A stretch of 64,000 nucleotides of DNA, taken from Brevibacterium antiquum (GTDB lineage Bacteria; Actinomycetota; Actinomycetes; Actinomycetales; Brevibacteriaceae). Made by a program: the position numbers and the translations under genes. The stretch lies in NCBI RefSeq assembly GCF_016107655.1, contig NZ_JABASX010000001.1, forward strand, positions 124,001 to 188,000, given 5' to 3'. Positions 25,636 through 34,273 of this stretch are shown piece after piece. The notes under the pieces were generated by a model. It did not search any database. It was not told where the DNA came from and worked only from the letters and a program-made list of their open reading frames with translations. The number at the start of each line of letters is the position of its first letter. The first letter of the stretch is position 1.

Positions 25636-26133
25636 ATGAAGTCTGTTCCTCATCTCGTCTCGGCATTGACCGTGACTTGTGCCCTTGCGCTCGGCGGCTG
25701 CAGCGCCAAAGAGTCCGACACGAGTGACATCGAACCCGGACAGAGCGCCGAGGTGCCCACCAGCGACTTCGACAGCACCGATGCGCTCGGTGACTATCTT
25801 CGCGGCAGCATCGATGAGGCTCATGTGCACCGCGAGTCCGAGAGCAACCCGGACTTCGACCATGAAAGAGACGTCGACCGCCTGCACGTCGAGTTCCCCT
25901 CATCCGGACAGCCGAACACCGATAAGAAGGCCACCGCCGACGCGGTTCAAGGCGCAGGAAACGCCGAGTTCGACTATGACATGCTCATGGTCACCGGCAC
26001 CACCGATGAAGGCACCTGGTCATACATGTTCAGCACCGACACCGTGAAGGACCTGACCAAAAGCGGCGAGGCCGTCGCATCGGACACGGTGTGGGACTCG
26101 GCTGACCAGGACTTCGACTCAGTGCATCGCTGA
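25636..26133 (+). CDS. Secreted lipoprotein, unknown function
   Basis: A 165-residue protein with a lipoprotein signal (MKSVPHLVSALTVTCALALGGC, lipobox LGGC, lipidated Cys22). The mature part is acidic, rich in Asp/Ser/Thr, with a long hydrophilic linker, and has no motif I recognise. It would be anchored on the outer face of the membrane. It has its own start just after the divergent small protein gene. Confidence 0.7.
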   Translation: MKSVPHLVSALTVTCALALGGCSAKESDTSDIEPGQSAEVPTSDFDSTDALGDYLRGSIDEAHVHRESESNPDFDHERDVDRLHVEFPSSGQPNTDKKATADAVQGAGNAEFDYDMLMVTGTTDEGTWSYMFSTDTVKDLTKSGEAVASDTVWDSADQDFDSVHR

Positions 26134-26192
26134 ATCGCAAGCACGCGCGGAAGCGCAAGCGCTCGACCGATCTCATCTGGCTCCGGACCGGA

Positions 26193-26564
26193 TCACCCGA
26201 TGACGGCCTGAGCGATGAGGTTGTCGAGCCTGCGGACATCGAGGCCCTTGCCGATCCTGATCTTCAGGTGACCGGCCCGGGTCCACAGCTCGAGCTCGGC
26301 GTTGAAGTCGAGCTTTCCGCTGTTCTCACTCGACCACATGTTGATGGACGAATAGGGGATCGAATACATCTCGATCTTCTTACCTGTCAGGCCCTGCGCG
26401 TCGCGAATGATGAGTCTCTTGTTCGTGAAGATCGCCGAGTCGCGGATCGTTCTATATGCAGCGACCGGAGTCTCTCCTGCAACCAGGATCGGACTCAGGT
26501 CATCTGGAATGGGGCACTCGGAGGTGAAGGTCCACGCTGCCAATGCCTGAAGTTCGCTAGCCAT
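26193..26564 (-). CDS. Bacterial PH-domain protein
   Basis: A 123-residue protein with no membrane segment. The sequence GETPVAAYRTIRDSAIFTNKRLIIRDAQGLTGKKIEMYSIPYSSINMWSSENSG fits the bacterial PH (bPH_1, YvbH-type) fold, including the TNKRLIIRD core strand and IPYSSI turn. Bacterial PH domains of this type form ring oligomers, but their role is unknown. Monocistronic, with a terminator-like hairpin just upstream (26604-26639) ending the preceding minus-strand unit. Confidence 0.8.
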   Translation of the reverse strand: MASELQALAAWTFTSECPIPDDLSPILVAGETPVAAYRTIRDSAIFTNKRLIIRDAQGLTGKKIEMYSIPYSSINMWSSENSGKLDFNAELELWTRAGHLKIRIGKGLDVRRLDNLIAQAVIG

Positions 26565-26603
26565 GACCGAATCATACTATGCAAGTAGTCGAGCGTTGAA
26601 ACC

Positions 26604-26639
26604 GCTTGGGCTCCACCCCAGTTGAGGCGGAGCCCAAGC
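26604..26639 (-). terminator. Hairpin terminator after butanediol dehydrogenase relic
   Basis: A perfect 11-bp inverted repeat (GCTTGGGCTCC / GGAGCCCAAGC) with a 14-nt loop lies 18 nt beyond the minus-strand stop at 26658. On the minus strand it is followed by GGTTTC, a short T-run. Confidence 0.7.
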
Positions 26640-26657
26640 AGGACATCGTCTGGCAGA

Positions 26658-27270
26658 TCAGGTTCGAGGATCGACGATGATCTTCACGTGCTGCTCATTG
26701 TTGTTAATGAGCTCGTCGAAGCCGCCCGAGACCAACTCATCGAGCCCAATGCGCCCGGTGATGAAGGGGGAGAGGTCGATCTTCCCGCTGCGGACGAGTT
26801 CGATCGTGGAGGGGGCCTGATCGAGGGGGATCTCACCGATCGGATGGGCCCACTGCCGCTGTACGACGATCTTCTCCGACAGTCCACCGCCGCCACCACC
26901 GAGCCCGATGAAGTTCATATCCTGCGAAAGCTGATAGCTCTCCCCGATGCTCGTATCGACATCTTCGCCGATGATGTAGGGCTCGACGACGACGTTCTGT
27001 CCCACCTCAAGATCAGAGACGCCCTCGCCGAGGCTGGTGATTTGTTCCCGAGAATTCGTGGCCCATGGTCACCGGTGCGGATTCACCCGAAATCGGATGC
27101 GGGTGTCCCTCTGGTGGGACGAAGATCGGGCCTTCGAGGTACTCGTGCAGGTCGGTCCCGCAGATTCCGCACCACGCTACGTCGATTGCGACGGTTCCGG
27201 GCTTCAGTTCGGGCTCGGGAATGTCTTCAATTCGGATGTCATTGCGATCATAGAATCGTGCTGCCTTCAT
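26658..27270 (-). pseudogene. (R,R)-butanediol dehydrogenase-like zinc alcohol dehydrogenase, truncated
   Basis: Fragments of a medium-chain zinc dehydrogenase. The start (MKAARFYDRNDIRIEDIPEPELKPG, WCGICGTDLHEYLEGP with the catalytic-zinc Cys, TMGHEFSG) is in one frame; the rest (GQNVVVEPYIIGEDVDT..., then STIELVRSGKIDLSPFITGRI...VKIIVDPRT) is in another. A frameshift with a loss of about ten residues follows HEFSG, and a jump from IPLDQA to PSTIELV removes the whole NAD-binding Rossmann domain (roughly 140 residues). Around 205 of about 350 residues remain. No active enzyme is possible. It lies downstream of the RraA-like and D-cysteine-desulfhydrase-like genes on the same strand. Confidence 0.87.
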
Positions 27271-27457
27271 AAGAGTCGGCCCTTTCGTCATTGAGAACGC
27301 AGCCGGTCTGACCAACGGCGGAGATCATCGATGACTCGTGAAGGCCGTGGCTCCTGGCCGAAACTCTACTTCGCGAAATCCCGCACTGCATCGCACCCTT
27401 ATCGTCTTGTGAGAATCTTCGCGCTCAGCAGGATGCCTGGCCAGGATGCCCGCCTCG

Positions 27458-27925
27458 CTATTTCTCGACGACGACTCCGTCAGGATCGGCGAACACCATT
27501 GCGCCGGGGCGAATGGTGGCTCCACCGATTTCGAGAGTCACATCGAGCTCACCGTCACCGGTCTTGGAACTCTTGCGCGGGTTGCTGGCCAAGGCTTTGA
27601 TTCCCAAGCCCATCGACGACAGCGCGACTCGATCGCGGACGGCTCCGTTGATGACGACACCTGCCCAGCCGTTGCTCACGGCGAGTTCGGCGATCATGTC
27701 ACCCATGAGTGCAGTCGCGATCGAACCGCCGCCATCGATGATGAGCACGGCCCCGTCGCCGGGCTGGGACAGAGTCGTCTTCGCCAGCGCATTGTCCTGG
27801 TAGCAGCGCACGGTTCGAGCCGGACCGGAGAACGAGTCCTTGGCGCCGAAGTCACCGAAGTTCAAAGCGATCGAATCCAGTTCTGGTCCTCGTTCGTCCC
27901 AGAGATCAGCGGTCGAGACTGTCAT
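27458..27925 (-). CDS. RraA-family protein (4-hydroxy-4-methyl-2-oxoglutarate aldolase type)
   Basis: A 155-residue RraA/MenG-fold protein. It has the family motifs GGGSIATALMGDMIAELA, GVVINGAVRDRVALSSMGLGIKALASNPRKS and GAMVFADPDGVVV. Within this family some members inhibit RNase E and others are aldolases/decarboxylases of 4-carboxy-2-oxo acids; the D-R pair in AVRDR corresponds to the metal- and substrate-binding residues of the aldolases. Annotation commonly goes to 'ribonuclease activity regulator RraA', but in an actinobacterium the aldolase role is the better guess. It follows the PLP enzyme gene by about 70 nt. Confidence 0.85.
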   Translation of the reverse strand: MTVSTADLWDERGPELDSIALNFGDFGAKDSFSGPARTVRCYQDNALAKTTLSQPGDGAVLIIDGGGSIATALMGDMIAELAVSNGWAGVVINGAVRDRVALSSMGLGIKALASNPRKSSKTGDGELDVTLEIGGATIRPGAMVFADPDGVVVEK

Positions 27926-27995
27926 GGTGTTGTCCTCCAGGTAGGTGAGTCACACAAATAGGTCAATTGAGAAGACGTTCGTCGTTGGTTCCAGA

Positions 27996-29021
27996 CTATG
28001 CGAATGCTCCGGCGCGAGCATAGAGTCCGGGCACTCCACCCGAATGGATGAAGACCACGTTGTCGTCGGGCCCGAACCGCCCCTGACGGACCAGATCGAT
28101 GAGGCCGGCCGCGGCCTTCCCGGTGTAGACCGGATCAAGCAGGATGCCTTCGGTCTGAGCGAGGAGTCGCACGGCTTCGACCATCTCCGGGGTCGGCAGC
28201 GCATACCCGGTGCCGAAGTAGTCGCCCAGGCCGAGACTGCGTTCGCGGGGGACTGCCGGCAGGTGAAGGAACGAGGCCACCTCGTCGACGAGGTTGACGA
28301 TCTTCGGCTCCTGGTCCTCCTGCGTGCGACTGACATTGATGCCGACCACGGGAATCACACTGCCGGCGGCGTGGAGGCCGACGACGAGTCCGGCCTGCAT
28401 TCCAGCGGACCCACTCGGGGCAACGATCGACGATACGTCCAGGCCCACCTCGGCGAACTGGGCAAGCAGCTCCTGTGCGCAGTCGACATAGCCCAGTGCG
28501 CCGGTGACGTTCGAGCCGCCGACCGGGATGACATATGGATTGCGGCCCTGAGCCTTGAGCTCGCCGGCCGACTCGGTGGCACGAGCAATGAGGTCACTGC
28601 CGTTGGGATGAACCTCAACCGAATCCGCGCCGAGGAGGTCGAAGAGCAGAAAATTGCCCGTGTGCTCCGGTGGATTGCCACCGGCATCCGCTGGGATCGG
28701 CGCGCCCTCGGAACCGAGATCCTCCTCGAGGACCAGATGACATTCGAGCCCCTCACGCCGGGCTGCCGAGAGCGTGAGTCGACAGTGGTTGGACTGCACC
28801 CCGCCCGCGGTGACGAGGGTGTCAGCCCCTTGTGCCAGGGCATCGGCGATGAGGAACTCGAGCTTACGAGTCTTGTTCCCACCTTGAGTCAGACCCAACT
28901 GGTCATCACGTTTGATCCAGATCCGCGGACCGCCCAACTGCGAGCTCAGGTGCTCGAGATGCTCAAGCGCGGTGGGTCCGTGGGTGTATCGGCGGCGGGG
29001 CAATGCGTTCAGGTCAACCAT
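27996..29021 (-). CDS. D-cysteine desulfhydrase / L-cysteate sulfo-lyase family (PLP)
   Basis: A 341-residue fold-type II PLP enzyme of the ACC deaminase group. The PLP lysine lies in LTQGGNKTRKLEFL; other landmarks are GGVQSNHCRLTLSAA, PSGSAGMQAGLVVG and IHSGGVPGLYA. The start MVDLNALPRRRYTHGPTALEHL and the internal motifs fit D-cysteine desulfhydrase (DcyD) and L-cysteate sulfo-lyase (CuyA), which are close relatives and cannot be separated by eye. The product would be pyruvate plus ammonia and sulfide or sulfite. ATG at 29021 is chosen because the longer frame to 29144 overlaps the secreted protein gene. No sulfonate transporter is adjacent. Confidence 0.85.
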   Translation of the reverse strand: MVDLNALPRRRYTHGPTALEHLEHLSSQLGGPRIWIKRDDQLGLTQGGNKTRKLEFLIADALAQGADTLVTAGGVQSNHCRLTLSAARREGLECHLVLEEDLGSEGAPIPADAGGNPPEHTGNFLLFDLLGADSVEVHPNGSDLIARATESAGELKAQGRNPYVIPVGGSNVTGALGYVDCAQELLAQFAEVGLDVSSIVAPSGSAGMQAGLVVGLHAAGSVIPVVGINVSRTQEDQEPKIVNLVDEVASFLHLPAVPRERSLGLGDYFGTGYALPTPEMVEAVRLLAQTEGILLDPVYTGKAAAGLIDLVRQGRFGPDDNVVFIHSGGVPGLYARAGAFA

Positions 29022-29058
29022 GGTTCCCGAGTCTACTTGCCACCCGCTGTCGGGAGGT

Positions 29059-29535
29059 TCAGTGAGACGGCTGGGTGCGGTCCTTGAAGTAGACGTGGTG
29101 AACCGCGGGGTGCAGGCCATGAGTCGCGGCTTCGTTGTTGACACCGAAGGTCAGCAGTTCTCCGGTGACCTTGTTCTTGTAGACCACGGAGGACGACTCG
29201 TCGGCCCCGTCAGCCGCGATGCGATCCCACTGAGTCGCATGCTCGTCACCATGCTCGGTCAGGGCTTCGACGACGCCGGGTGTGGCGTATTCGTTGACCT
29301 CCTCGTCGGAGCCGACACCCCACGCCTTCACAAGCGCATCCGCGTAGCCGGACGCATTCCTCGGATGGCCATCGCTGTGCGCATCGCGGGCAACGTTGGC
29401 TTCGGCGCCGGACCCGGAATCTGCTGTGGAGTTCGTTGCAGCCAGCGCGGATCCGCCGGTGAGCGCGACTCCCGCAAATCCGGCGATCGCGGCGACTGAC
29501 AGTGCTGTTGCTCGTTTGCGAAAGGTGGTGTTCAT
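29059..29535 (-). CDS. Secreted protein, unknown function
   Basis: A 158-residue protein with a Sec signal peptide: MNTTFRKRAT, a hydrophobic core, and a likely cleavage after SALA-A near residue 32. The mature domain (GYADALVKAWGVGSDEEVNEYATPGVVEALTEHG...WDRIAADGADESSSVVYKNKVTGELLTFGVNN) is a compact alpha/beta-like sequence I cannot assign to a family. It is followed by the PLP enzyme 37 nt later on the same strand. Confidence 0.75.
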   Translation of the reverse strand: MNTTFRKRATALSVAAIAGFAGVALTGGSALAATNSTADSGSGAEANVARDAHSDGHPRNASGYADALVKAWGVGSDEEVNEYATPGVVEALTEHGDEHATQWDRIAADGADESSSVVYKNKVTGELLTFGVNNEAATHGLHPAVHHVYFKDRTQPSH

Positions 29536-29811
29536 AGCGTCGTTGCCTCCTGCTGTGACGGTCAGTGCGAGTGACCGTCAGTGATATGTCATCGATCCAG
29601 CTGATTATCGTCTTTGCAGGTGAGCGACGAACAACGGTCCCTGAGAAAACTCTCAGTGACTGTTGCAGTTCTGCGAATTTCACATTGCGATGAGGTCGCA
29701 ACTTTGAGATATTCGCATGGAACCTTGTGGAAAAGTCGCATCAATGGCCCTGACAAGGGCTCTTTCAAGGAAGATGTCGAAATAGGATCGTGATCAAGAA
29801 TTCTCGCGAGA
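29536..29811. other. Intergenic region, about 275 nt
   Basis: It contains the promoter of the secreted protein and a small inverted repeat (GACGGTCA...TGACCGTC near 29548-29580). No gene is seen. Confidence 0.4.
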
Positions 29812-29824
29812 TCAAGAATTCTCG
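29792..29824. repeat. 18-bp tandem duplication over a stop codon
   Basis: GATCAAGAATTCTCG occurs at 29792-29806 and 29810-29824. It duplicates the last codons and TGA of the symporter gene on the minus strand (GAG AAT TCT TGA twice). Readthrough of the first stop would add only two in-frame codons before the frame ends differently. Confidence 0.85.
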
Positions 29825-31140
29825 GGGGAAGCCACCTCGGCGGGGGAGATCTCCGAATCATCGGCCTTGTCCATCCAGTCCTTCCCGTCGAGCACGCGCG
29901 CGACCATCATGGAACTGGCCTGGTCGCCGACCGCGTTGACGGTGGTGGCCGGGGGATCGATGACGGTGCCGATGATCTGGATGATGGGCAGGGCTGCGGC
30001 CGGGAAGCCGTAGAGAGTGATGATCATCAGCTCGCCGATGAACCCGCCCGAGGGGATGCCTGCCATGACCATCCCGGCCAGCAGTGCCACGGCGATGCCG
30101 ATGAGGATGTTGCCGGGGGTGAAGAAGTCGCGGCCGAAGACGGCGAAGAGGAAGGCGATCTTGAGGATCGCGGACAGGCTCGAGCCCTCCATGTGGATCG
30201 TCGCACCGATCGGGATGATCGTCTCCCGGATATCGCGGGGCACGCCGATGCGCTTGCCGGCTCGCAGATTGGCCGGGATCGCCGCTACCGAGGAGGACGT
30301 TCCCAAGGAGATCGCCGTCGGTTCGATGATGTTCGACCAAAACGCGGTGATCCCGCGTCGGCCGCCGGCGAGGAAGGAGTAGAGCGTGAAGGCGAGAATG
30401 AAGTAGGCGATCGCCACCGGATAGTAGACGAGGAAGGCACGGACGTAATCGCCGACCAGCTGTGCCCCGAGCTCACCGATGAGGGCCGCGAAGTAGGCGC
30501 CCAGGCCGATCGGGGCGTAGTACATGATGATCGCGGTGAATTTGAGGAAGACCTCGGAGCCGGAATGGAGGAACGCAGCGAACGGTTTGCCCGTCGGGCC
30601 GATCTTCGACGTGGCGATGCCGACGATGACGGCGAAGACGATGAGGGCGAGCATGTGTTCGGCGGAGAGGATCTTCGAGAAGTCATCGACGACGAAGGTC
30701 GACACCAGCTGATCGCCGATCGACCCGACCTCTTCCACGTCCTTGGGCTGGGTCATCTCGACCTGGACTCCCTCGGTGGCCTTGGTGATCCACAGGGCCG
30801 CGATCATCACGATCGAGGCGATGATGCCGGTGATGGCGAAGATGCCGAGCATGCTGCCCAGGATCTTGCCCAAGCGCGTGGCCGAGGACATCCCTGCCAC
30901 CGCCGAGGAGATGGAGAAGAAGACCAGCGGCACGACGAGGGTGAACATCATGTTGATGAACAGAGTGCCGAAGGGTTTGATGACCGTGGCCTTCTCGCCG
31001 AAGATCAGCCCGATGATCGCTCCGATGACGACGCCGGTGAGGATGAACAGCGGGAACCGATAGTTGCGCAGGACCTGCCCGAATTTCGACGAAGTCGTGG
31101 GTGGGGTCTCGGCAGTCGGAATGCCTGAAGTGGATGCCAT
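29812..31140 (-). CDS. Dicarboxylate/amino-acid:cation symporter (DAACS)
   Basis: A 442-residue member of the DAACS (GltP/DctA) family. Signature regions: GTLFINMMFTLVVPLVFFSI in helix 3, FSTSSSVAAIPAN-like (GTSSSVAAIPANLRA) and HMEGSSLSAILKI, and the C-terminal DPPATTVNAVGDQASSMMVAR that replaces the usual Arg/Asp substrate loop. Members import glutamate, aspartate or C4-dicarboxylates with protons or sodium. The ATG at 31140 is preceded by GGAAAGG; a longer frame to 31284 adds a basic, unrelated segment. Monocistronic and divergent from the acyl-CoA dehydrogenase. The stop codon lies in an 18-bp duplication. Confidence 0.9.
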   Translation of the reverse strand: MASTSGIPTAETPPTTSSKFGQVLRNYRFPLFILTGVVIGAIIGLIFGEKATVIKPFGTLFINMMFTLVVPLVFFSISSAVAGMSSATRLGKILGSMLGIFAITGIIASIVMIAALWITKATEGVQVEMTQPKDVEEVGSIGDQLVSTFVVDDFSKILSAEHMLALIVFAVIVGIATSKIGPTGKPFAAFLHSGSEVFLKFTAIIMYYAPIGLGAYFAALIGELGAQLVGDYVRAFLVYYPVAIAYFILAFTLYSFLAGGRRGITAFWSNIIEPTAISLGTSSSVAAIPANLRAGKRIGVPRDIRETIIPIGATIHMEGSSLSAILKIAFLFAVFGRDFFTPGNILIGIAVALLAGMVMAGIPSGGFIGELMIITLYGFPAAALPIIQIIGTVIDPPATTVNAVGDQASSMMVARVLDGKDWMDKADDSEISPAEVASPENS

Positions 31141-31303
31141 GACGTGACGACCTTTCCGGGAATATTGGGGTGTTCTGAGAGCAGGGCGGACTGTCCTGGA
31201 AAGCCTAGAGGATTGAGCGGATGCAGGTTGAGGCAGACTTCCCCATGAGAGCGGTGACCGACGCACCCTCTGCTTAACGATCAATTAGTTTAGACTGAGG
31301 TTC

Positions 31304-33160
31304 GTGAACGATCAGAACCTGGACAAGGTTGCCCCTCCTGCTTCCACTGACTCCCTGCTCTCGTCAGCAGACATCGAGTTCCTCCTCTATGACTGGCTGC
31401 GCGTCGACGAGCTCTGTGAGCGTGAACGATTTTCCGGGCACTCCCGTGAAACCTTCGACTCCGTACTGGCTGCCAGTGAGGAACTGGCCAAGGAGCACTT
31501 CGCCCCGCATGCGAGGAAGTCCGATCTCAACGAACCGACCTTCGACGGTGAGAGCGTCACCCTCATCCCCGAGATCAAGACCGCACTGGACCGATTCGCC
31601 GACGTCGGATTGCTCTCGGCGACCATGGACGAGAAGGTCGGAGGCATCCAGCTGCCCCAGACCGTGGCCACGGCCTGCTTCATCTGGTTCCAATCGGCCA
31701 ATATCGCGACATCGAGCTACCCGATGCTGACCATGGCCAATGCGAGCCTGCTGCTCGAATACGGGACACAAGAGCAGATCGAGACCTTCGTCTTCCCCGA
31801 GATCGAGGGGCGGTTCTTCGGCACCATGTGCCTGTCCGAGCCCGAAATCGGCTCCTCACTCGGCGACGTCACCACACGAGCCGTCCCCGACCCTAACGGC
31901 CCCGAAGGCACCTACCGGGTGCATGGGACGAAGATGTGGATCTCCGGCGGCGACCACGAACTGTCCGAGAACATCGTCCACCTCGTCCTCGCCCGGGCCG
32001 AGGGCGACGGACTCGGAACCAAGGGGCTCAGCCTCTTCATCGTCCCCAAGCACCTCGTCAACGAAGACGGCAGCCTCGGGCAACGCAATGACGTCGTGCT
32101 CTCAGGCCTCAACCACAAGATGGGCTGGCGCGGGACCACGAACACGCTGCTCAACTTCGGCGAGGGCACCCACACACCGCACGGTGCATCGGGTGCTGTC
32201 GGCTACCTCGTGGGGGAGCGTGGCAAGGGCCTGTCCTACATGTTCCACATGATGAACTCGGCGCGCATCGGTGTCGGCGCCGGAGCCGTCGCTCTCGGCT
32301 ACCACGGCTACCTCGACGCCCTGCGCTACGCGCGTGACCGTCGCCAGGGTCGTTCAGACGATGGCCGCGGCAAGGATTCCCCGCAGGTGCCGATCATCGA
32401 ACACGCCGATGTCCGCCGCATGCTCTTGTCCTCGAAGAGCTACGTCGAAGGAGGCCTCGGCCTCATCCTCTACGCCGCCAGGCTTCTCGACGAATCCGAA
32501 ACCGCAGACACCGAGGCCGACCGTGCACGCGCAGCCCTCCTCCTCGACGTGCTCACCCCGATAGTGAAGACCTGGCCAAGCGTGTGGGGGCTGAAAGCCA
32601 ATGACCACGCGATTCAGGTCCTCGGCGGGGCCGGCTATACCCGCGACCATGCCGTCGAGCAGCTCTTCCGCGACAATCGACTCAACCCGATCCACGAAGG
32701 CACACACGGCATCCAAGCCAAGGATCTCCTGGGCCGTAAAGTCATCATGGGTGGGGGAGAAGGGCTCAAGGTGCTTCTGACGGAGATGCGATCCATCCTC
32801 GCCGAGGCGGGCGCTTCGACCTCGTGGAAGGCCGAATCCGTCGCGTTGGGAGAAGCCATCGACCGCGTCGAGACCGTCACCGCCGCTGTGTGGAAGTCCG
32901 GTGAACCCGTTCATGCCTTGGAGAATGCGTGGACCTACCTCGAAGCGGTCGGGCACACGGTCATCGCCTGGCTCTGGCTGCAACAGGGTATGGCCGCCGA
33001 GGCCGCCGCGCACTCGCGTGGTGACTCGAGGCTGCTGAGTGGCAAGATCGCTGCCGCCCGCTACTTCTTCGTTCACGAACTGCCGCAGACCGGGCCCTGG
33101 TTCGACCTCGTGGAAAGTGGCCCATCGACGTTCACGGGCTTGGACGACAGGTGCCTGTGA
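31304..33160 (+). CDS. Long-form acyl-CoA dehydrogenase (DmdC/FadE-like)
   Basis: A 618-residue flavoprotein of the large acyl-CoA dehydrogenase class, longer than the usual 380-400 by a C-terminal extension. Landmarks: FFGTMCLSEPEIGSSLGDV (FAD/substrate contact), KMWISGGDHELSENIVHLVLAR, LNHKMGWRGTTNTLLNFG, and the catalytic base Glu465 in NPIHEGTHGIQAKDLLGRK. Long members include 3-methylmercaptopropionyl-CoA dehydrogenase (DmdC) and mycobacterial FadE enzymes; substrate cannot be decided. It follows an AT-rich promoter, starts with GTG at 31304, and has no beta-oxidation partners beside it. Confidence 0.88.
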   Translation: MNDQNLDKVAPPASTDSLLSSADIEFLLYDWLRVDELCERERFSGHSRETFDSVLAASEELAKEHFAPHARKSDLNEPTFDGESVTLIPEIKTALDRFADVGLLSATMDEKVGGIQLPQTVATACFIWFQSANIATSSYPMLTMANASLLLEYGTQEQIETFVFPEIEGRFFGTMCLSEPEIGSSLGDVTTRAVPDPNGPEGTYRVHGTKMWISGGDHELSENIVHLVLARAEGDGLGTKGLSLFIVPKHLVNEDGSLGQRNDVVLSGLNHKMGWRGTTNTLLNFGEGTHTPHGASGAVGYLVGERGKGLSYMFHMMNSARIGVGAGAVALGYHGYLDALRYARDRRQGRSDDGRGKDSPQVPIIEHADVRRMLLSSKSYVEGGLGLILYAARLLDESETADTEADRARAALLLDVLTPIVKTWPSVWGLKANDHAIQVLGGAGYTRDHAVEQLFRDNRLNPIHEGTHGIQAKDLLGRKVIMGGGEGLKVLLTEMRSILAEAGASTSWKAESVALGEAIDRVETVTAAVWKSGEPVHALENAWTYLEAVGHTVIAWLWLQQGMAAEAAAHSRGDSRLLSGKIAAARYFFVHELPQTGPWFDLVESGPSTFTGLDDRCL

Positions 33161-33306
33161 GGATGTGACGAGGTGAGGTCCTGTCGGCTTTCGCCCAGAG
33201 CATCTCCCTGTTACGGTGGCGGCACAAGCGGAATGGTCCTGTCGTTCCCCTTAAGAATCAGTTCCGGAGCGACGAGGCTTCCGCACTATCCGAGGAGGGA
33301 AGCACG

Positions 33307-34212
33307 ATGACAGTACTCTCACCGTCGACAACCACGGATCTCTACCCCACTCGCACCGGCGAGACGACTGAAGTGTTCGACCGCAGGGGTCCGATCGCCT
33401 TCGGCTCGGCCGAACAGGGCCCCCTCGATGCGAAGTCGCTGCAGCATTACGATGACAAGGGCTATCTCACCATCGACGAGCTCATCACCCCGGAGGAACT
33501 CGAGACGTTCCGGGCCGAACTGCACCGCCTGGCCAATGACCCGACGGTCAAGGACGATGACGCCACCATCGTCGAGGCGAAGTCCAACGAAGTCAGGTCG
33601 ATCTTCGACATCCACCGCAGCAATGAGATCTTTCGTAAGATCGCCAATGATCCCCGGGTCATCGCCCGCGCGGAGCAGCTGCTGGGGTCCGAGGTCTACA
33701 TCCACCAGAGCCGCATCAACTACAAGCCCGGGTTCGTTGGCAAGGAGTTCTCCTGGCACTCCGACTTCGAAACCTGGCACGCCGAGGACGGCATGCCCGA
33801 GCCACGTGCAGTGAGCCTGTCATTGTCGCTGACTGACAACTACTCGTTCAACGGGCCGCTGATGATCATGCCCGGTTCGCATCAGCGCTACATCAGCTGT
33901 GTCGGCGGCACCCCGGAGGACAATTACAAGAAGTCACTGGTCATGCAGGGTGCGGGCACTCCCGATCCGCAGACGCTGAGTGACTTCGCCGATGCCTACG
34001 GCATCGATGTTCTCGAGGGACCTGCCGGTGGTGCGGTCATGTTCGACTCCAACTGCATGCACGCCTCGAACGGCAACGTCACCCCGTATTCGAGGTCGAA
34101 CATCTTCATCGTCTACAACTCGGTGGAGAACACATGCGTCGAACCTTTCGCCGCACCGAAGCCGCGGCCGGAGTTCGCCGGCAGCACGGACTTCACTCCG
34201 GCTGGTTCCTAA
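33307..34212 (+). CDS. ectD: Ectoine hydroxylase
   Basis: A 301-residue iron(II)/2-oxoglutarate dioxygenase that converts ectoine to 5-hydroxyectoine. The EctD signature FSWHSDFETWHAEDGMP is intact, giving the iron ligands His151 and Asp153; the third ligand is His252 in SNCMHASNGN. The length matches the family. The ATG at 33307 follows a strong GAGGAGGGA site. There is no ectABC cluster on either side in this window, so ectoine must come from a distant operon or from uptake. A strong hairpin terminator starts six nucleotides after the stop. Its neighbour upstream (acyl-CoA dehydrogenase) has no obvious link. Confidence 0.95.
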   Translation: MTVLSPSTTTDLYPTRTGETTEVFDRRGPIAFGSAEQGPLDAKSLQHYDDKGYLTIDELITPEELETFRAELHRLANDPTVKDDDATIVEAKSNEVRSIFDIHRSNEIFRKIANDPRVIARAEQLLGSEVYIHQSRINYKPGFVGKEFSWHSDFETWHAEDGMPEPRAVSLSLSLTDNYSFNGPLMIMPGSHQRYISCVGGTPEDNYKKSLVMQGAGTPDPQTLSDFADAYGIDVLEGPAGGAVMFDSNCMHASNGNVTPYSRSNIFIVYNSVENTCVEPFAAPKPRPEFAGSTDFTPAGS

Positions 34213-34217
34213 GAGAT

Positions 34218-34253
34218 GAAGCCCGGCACCTGGATGATCAGGTGTCGGGCTTC
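34218..34253. terminator. Bidirectional hairpin between ectD and small gene
   Basis: A 15-bp stem (GAAGCCCGGCACCTG with CAGGTGTCGGGCTTC, one G-U pair) and a 6-nt loop lie between convergent genes. No long T-run, as is common in actinobacteria. Confidence 0.8.
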
Positions 34254-34273
34254 GTGCTTGGGGCGTGTGAGTG

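Noticed and set aside
30193..31128. A 311-codon plus-strand frame opposite the dicarboxylate symporter
   Set aside because: Its sequence is dominated by Asp/Glu/Arg/Gly and mirrors the symporter codons in antisense; the symporter has clear family motifs, so this is a shadow.
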